Below are positions 62,244 to 64,000 of a DNA stretch of 64,000 nucleotides, piece by piece. The notes beneath the pieces were generated by a model. The model saw only the letters and a list, made by a program, of their open reading frames with translations, was not told the origin of the DNA and did no database searches. Origin of the DNA: Bradyrhizobium sp. AUGA SZCCT0158 (GTDB taxonomy: Bacteria; Pseudomonadota; Alphaproteobacteria; Rhizobiales; Xanthobacteraceae). How positions within the stretch are numbered: position 1 is the first letter of the stretch; every line of letters starts with the position of its first letter. A program made the position numbers and the translations under genes. The DNA is taken from contig NZ_JAFCME010000004.1 of NCBI RefSeq assembly GCF_018130065.1, positions 62,001-126,000 of the forward strand, given 5' to 3'.

Positions 62244-63449
62244 CTACGACGCTGCGTCCGTTTGGAGCGCGCGCACCGCAGCTCTGATCATCGCGACGAT
62301 TTCGAGCTTGGCGTCGCCGTCCTCAGGCTGACGCCACGCGCTCTGGATTGCGACGACCACCTGCTCGGCCGGATTGACGACGATGATCTGGCCATAGCCG
62401 CCATTCGCCGAAAAGACACCGTTGCTGACGTCGCCCGGCAAGTGCGGCATCGCCCACCAGTGGTAGCCGTATCCCAACGGCGAACCGGGCATGAGCCGAC
62501 CGAAGCCGGTGGGGGCGCTGTCGGGCTGTCCGGCGAGATCGCGCCAGCCGGGCGGAAGGACCCACCGCCCATTGAAGGCTTCGCCATCCTCCAGCACCAG
62601 CTGGCCGAAGCGGCCGAAGTCGCGCAGGCGTGCGCTGACGCCAAACCCGCCCATCTCCATGCCGCCTTCAGAGTCAAGTTGCCAATACCCGTCGGCCTCC
62701 ATGCCGGCAGGTCCCCAGATCTTCTCAGCGCAGTAGTCGGCCAGGGGCCGGGCTGTTGCGGCAGCGATCAGCGCGCCAATCAGGTAACTCTCGCCGGTCG
62801 AATAGTTGAAGACGACGCCCTGCGCCTGTGCGCGCGGCAGTTTGCACAGGAGGTCGAGGACGGAGCCTGGCCGCCGGCTCACCATGGCCTTGCTCAGACG
62901 ATAGACCTCCGAGCGTCCGTCTGCATCGTTGTGCTCGCGCCAGGCCACGCCGGAGCACATCCGCAGGAGATTACGAATCGTGACGCCCTCGTAAGCCGAG
63001 CCGCGCAACCGCGGCAGGTATTGCTCGCAGCGATCGTCAAGGCTGCCGATCGCGCCATCGTGGAGTGCCGCCCCCACGAGCGTCGCGGTGATCGACTTCG
63101 CGGTCGACATGCTGGTCCACCGGCTCTCCGGGCCGTTGCCCATGCCGTAACGTTCCAGCGCAATCTCGCCGTGCTTCAGGATCAGCAGCCCGGCCGTGCG
63201 GCGGCGGGCCATGTGGTCGCTGAGGCCGAGGCGTACCCTGCCCACCTCAAAGGTCAGGTCCGCGAGCGAACGAGCGTGCGGTGGAAGCGGCCGCACCGCG
63301 TCGCCGCGCCGGATGACGCGCACCGGCCAGACCTGGTTCTGGTTGCGGAAGGTCGGCGCCTGGTTTTCGGGTGTCGTGTTCCAGATGTTCGGAGCCGCCC
63401 GCTCCGGATCGGCGTCATCAGCGGCATTCGTCGGTGCAGGATCGGCCAT
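62244..63449 (-). CDS. Serine hydrolase, class C beta-lactamase family
   Basis: A 401-aa serine hydrolase of the beta-lactamase/penicillin-binding fold. The nucleophile Ser115 and general base Lys118 are in SMSTAKSITA (SxxK) and Tyr216-Ser217 is in NYSTGES (YxN/S motif). The C-terminal part contains GYGYHWWAM and SANGGYGQIIVV. There is no evident signal peptide, so it is likely cytoplasmic and acts as an esterase or amide hydrolase rather than as an antibiotic resistance factor. The start at 63449 (MADPAPTN) has GGGG at proper distance. Confidence 0.9.
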   Translation of the reverse strand: MADPAPTNAADDADPERAAPNIWNTTPENQAPTFRNQNQVWPVRVIRRGDAVRPLPPHARSLADLTFEVGRVRLGLSDHMARRRTAGLLILKHGEIALERYGMGNGPESRWTSMSTAKSITATLVGAALHDGAIGSLDDRCEQYLPRLRGSAYEGVTIRNLLRMCSGVAWREHNDADGRSEVYRLSKAMVSRRPGSVLDLLCKLPRAQAQGVVFNYSTGESYLIGALIAAATARPLADYCAEKIWGPAGMEADGYWQLDSEGGMEMGGFGVSARLRDFGRFGQLVLEDGEAFNGRWVLPPGWRDLAGQPDSAPTGFGRLMPGSPLGYGYHWWAMPHLPGDVSNGVFSANGGYGQIIVVNPAEQVVVAIQSAWRQPEDGDAKLEIVAMIRAAVRALQTDAAS

Positions 63450-63595
63450 GAATACCCCCTCGTTCGTTGAGACGACGCCAGATCGCCCGGGAACGGCGCG
63501 TTTGCAAAGCAAATCAAGTTGGTTTGACGTGCTCTGGTCCCGCTGGCATGCTGACGGCCGACGATACGGAGACATAGCCCCGTCAGGGGATGTGC

Positions 63596-63673
63596 GAATG
63601 TCCGCTCAGGGTCAATCGCGTCGGTTTGGCCAGACCATGGCGACTTCCGGTCTACTCCGATGAACGGACATTC
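63596..63673. repeat. Inverted-repeat-bounded element
   Basis: Nine-base arms GAATGTCCG (63596-63604) and CGGACATTC (63665-63673) bound a 78-base segment upstream of the beta-lactamase-family gene. Dyads based on ATGTCCGC are familiar from intergenic repeats of Bradyrhizobium, so this may be a degenerate copy. Confidence 0.5.
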
Positions 63674-63740
63674 TCAGGATAGGCAGGCATGTCTCAAAGG
63701 TGCCAAAAGCACTCATGACCTTCAGCTTCGGCAGATCGGC

Positions 63741-63893
63741 TTAGCTTTGTGAGATTATGGCGCGTTGAGATACCATCAATTGAAAAAGTGCCGAATGAAC
63801 TGTCGCGCCCGCCAGCACGCCTAGGACGCTAGGAACAACTAAAGTGGCGGTCAAGAAGATCAACGACGCTCCCCAAAGCAAGGTTAGGAGCAT
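63741..63893 (-). CDS. 50-aa small membrane protein
   Basis: A 50-aa protein starting MLLTLLWGASLIFLTATLVV, with hydrophobic segments through about residue 38, and ending VSQRAIISQS. The ribosome site AGGAG lies 8 bases before the ATG at 63893. The frame stays open upstream but the site supports this start. It probably spans the membrane once or twice. No function can be given. Confidence 0.55.
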   Translation of the reverse strand: MLLTLLWGASLIFLTATLVVPSVLGVLAGATVHSALFQLMVSQRAIISQS

Positions 63894-64000
63894 GAGGTAT
63901 TCTCCTCTCGAACGATTTGCTGTTCGTTGTCGTTCAATCGCCTGATCGCTTGGATACCATTGTAAGGACGCGATGAAGGTCAGCAAAAACGTAATCGGAT

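Noticed and set aside
62244..63449. Annotation as an antibiotic-resistance beta-lactamase
   Set aside because: The fold and SxxK/YxS motifs are present, but there is no export signal and the family includes many esterases and peptidases.
1..64000. CRISPR arrays, rRNA genes, IS elements with transposases, plasmid origins
   Set aside because: I saw no spaced direct-repeat arrays, no ribosomal RNA sequence, no transposase or integrase coding sequence and no iteron cluster.

Overview
The window is a high-GC alphaproteobacterial chromosome segment, most likely from Bradyrhizobium or a close relative (Nitrobacteraceae). The main reasons are the acpXL/fabZXL/fabF/lpxXL cluster for very-long-chain lipid A fatty acids, the separate Psd and PssA phospholipid genes, tandem Kup transporters, several orphan Bug-type solute receptors, three palindromic repeats of the kind common in these genomes, and a GTTC-N7-GTTC LexA-type site. 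The assignment rests on gene content recognised by eye, not on a database search.

Layout. 1-3.2 kb: the 3' end of cysS runs with overlapping stops and starts through a 37-aa membrane peptide and a GNAT gene into cimA. 3.3-9.1 kb: VOC protein, LOG-family phosphoribohydrolase, Atm1-type ABC exporter, psd and pssA, RraA-like protein. 9.1-16.2 kb: Bug receptor, motA/motB-like pair, two kup paralogues. 16.2-21.7 kb: GNAT, rhodanese, aminotransferase, PotF-like receptor, PLP lyase and small hypotheticals. 21.7-26.0 kb (minus strand): acpXL-fabZ-KAS-KAS-lpxXL; one of the two ketosynthases has lost its catalytic Cys and one catalytic His. 26-36 kb: small membrane protein, AhpD-like protein, HerA ATPase, GGDEF-EAL protein, AraC regulator, a protein keeping both formylglycine-generating-enzyme cysteines, MFS exporter. 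36-43.9 kb: solute receptors, then a seven-gene tetR-led aromatic meta-cleavage operon (LigI-, GalB-, LigK- and Pht5-like proteins, a two-domain extradiol dioxygenase and a Bug receptor). 43.9-48 kb: inverted repeat, truncated oxidoreductase remnant, then tyrosinase - HEAT-repeat protein - HEAT/SCO-like fusion. 48.0-53.2 kb: foreign-looking DNA, including a roughly 4.5-kb island bounded by a 22-bp direct repeat of the 5' third of tRNA-Gln(CUG). The island carries a DUF5131 (Gp37/Gp68) - TcmP - two-TM-protein operon behind a promoter that contains a candidate SOS box; the third gene is interrupted by an in-frame TAG. 53.4-64 kb: methyltransferase-like protein, IalB-like protein, MdtABC-type RND pump, exbB-exbD-tonB, class C beta-lactamase-family hydrolase, and a small membrane protein.

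Systems most worth following: (1) the tRNA-Gln island with its putatively SOS-controlled three-gene operon; (2) the cytoplasmic tyrosinase/HEAT/SCO-like operon, which looks like a copper-enzyme module; (3) the paired active and inactive ketosynthases in the C26-C28 acyl cluster; (4) the meta-cleavage operon, which uses a VOC-fold dioxygenase in place of LigAB.
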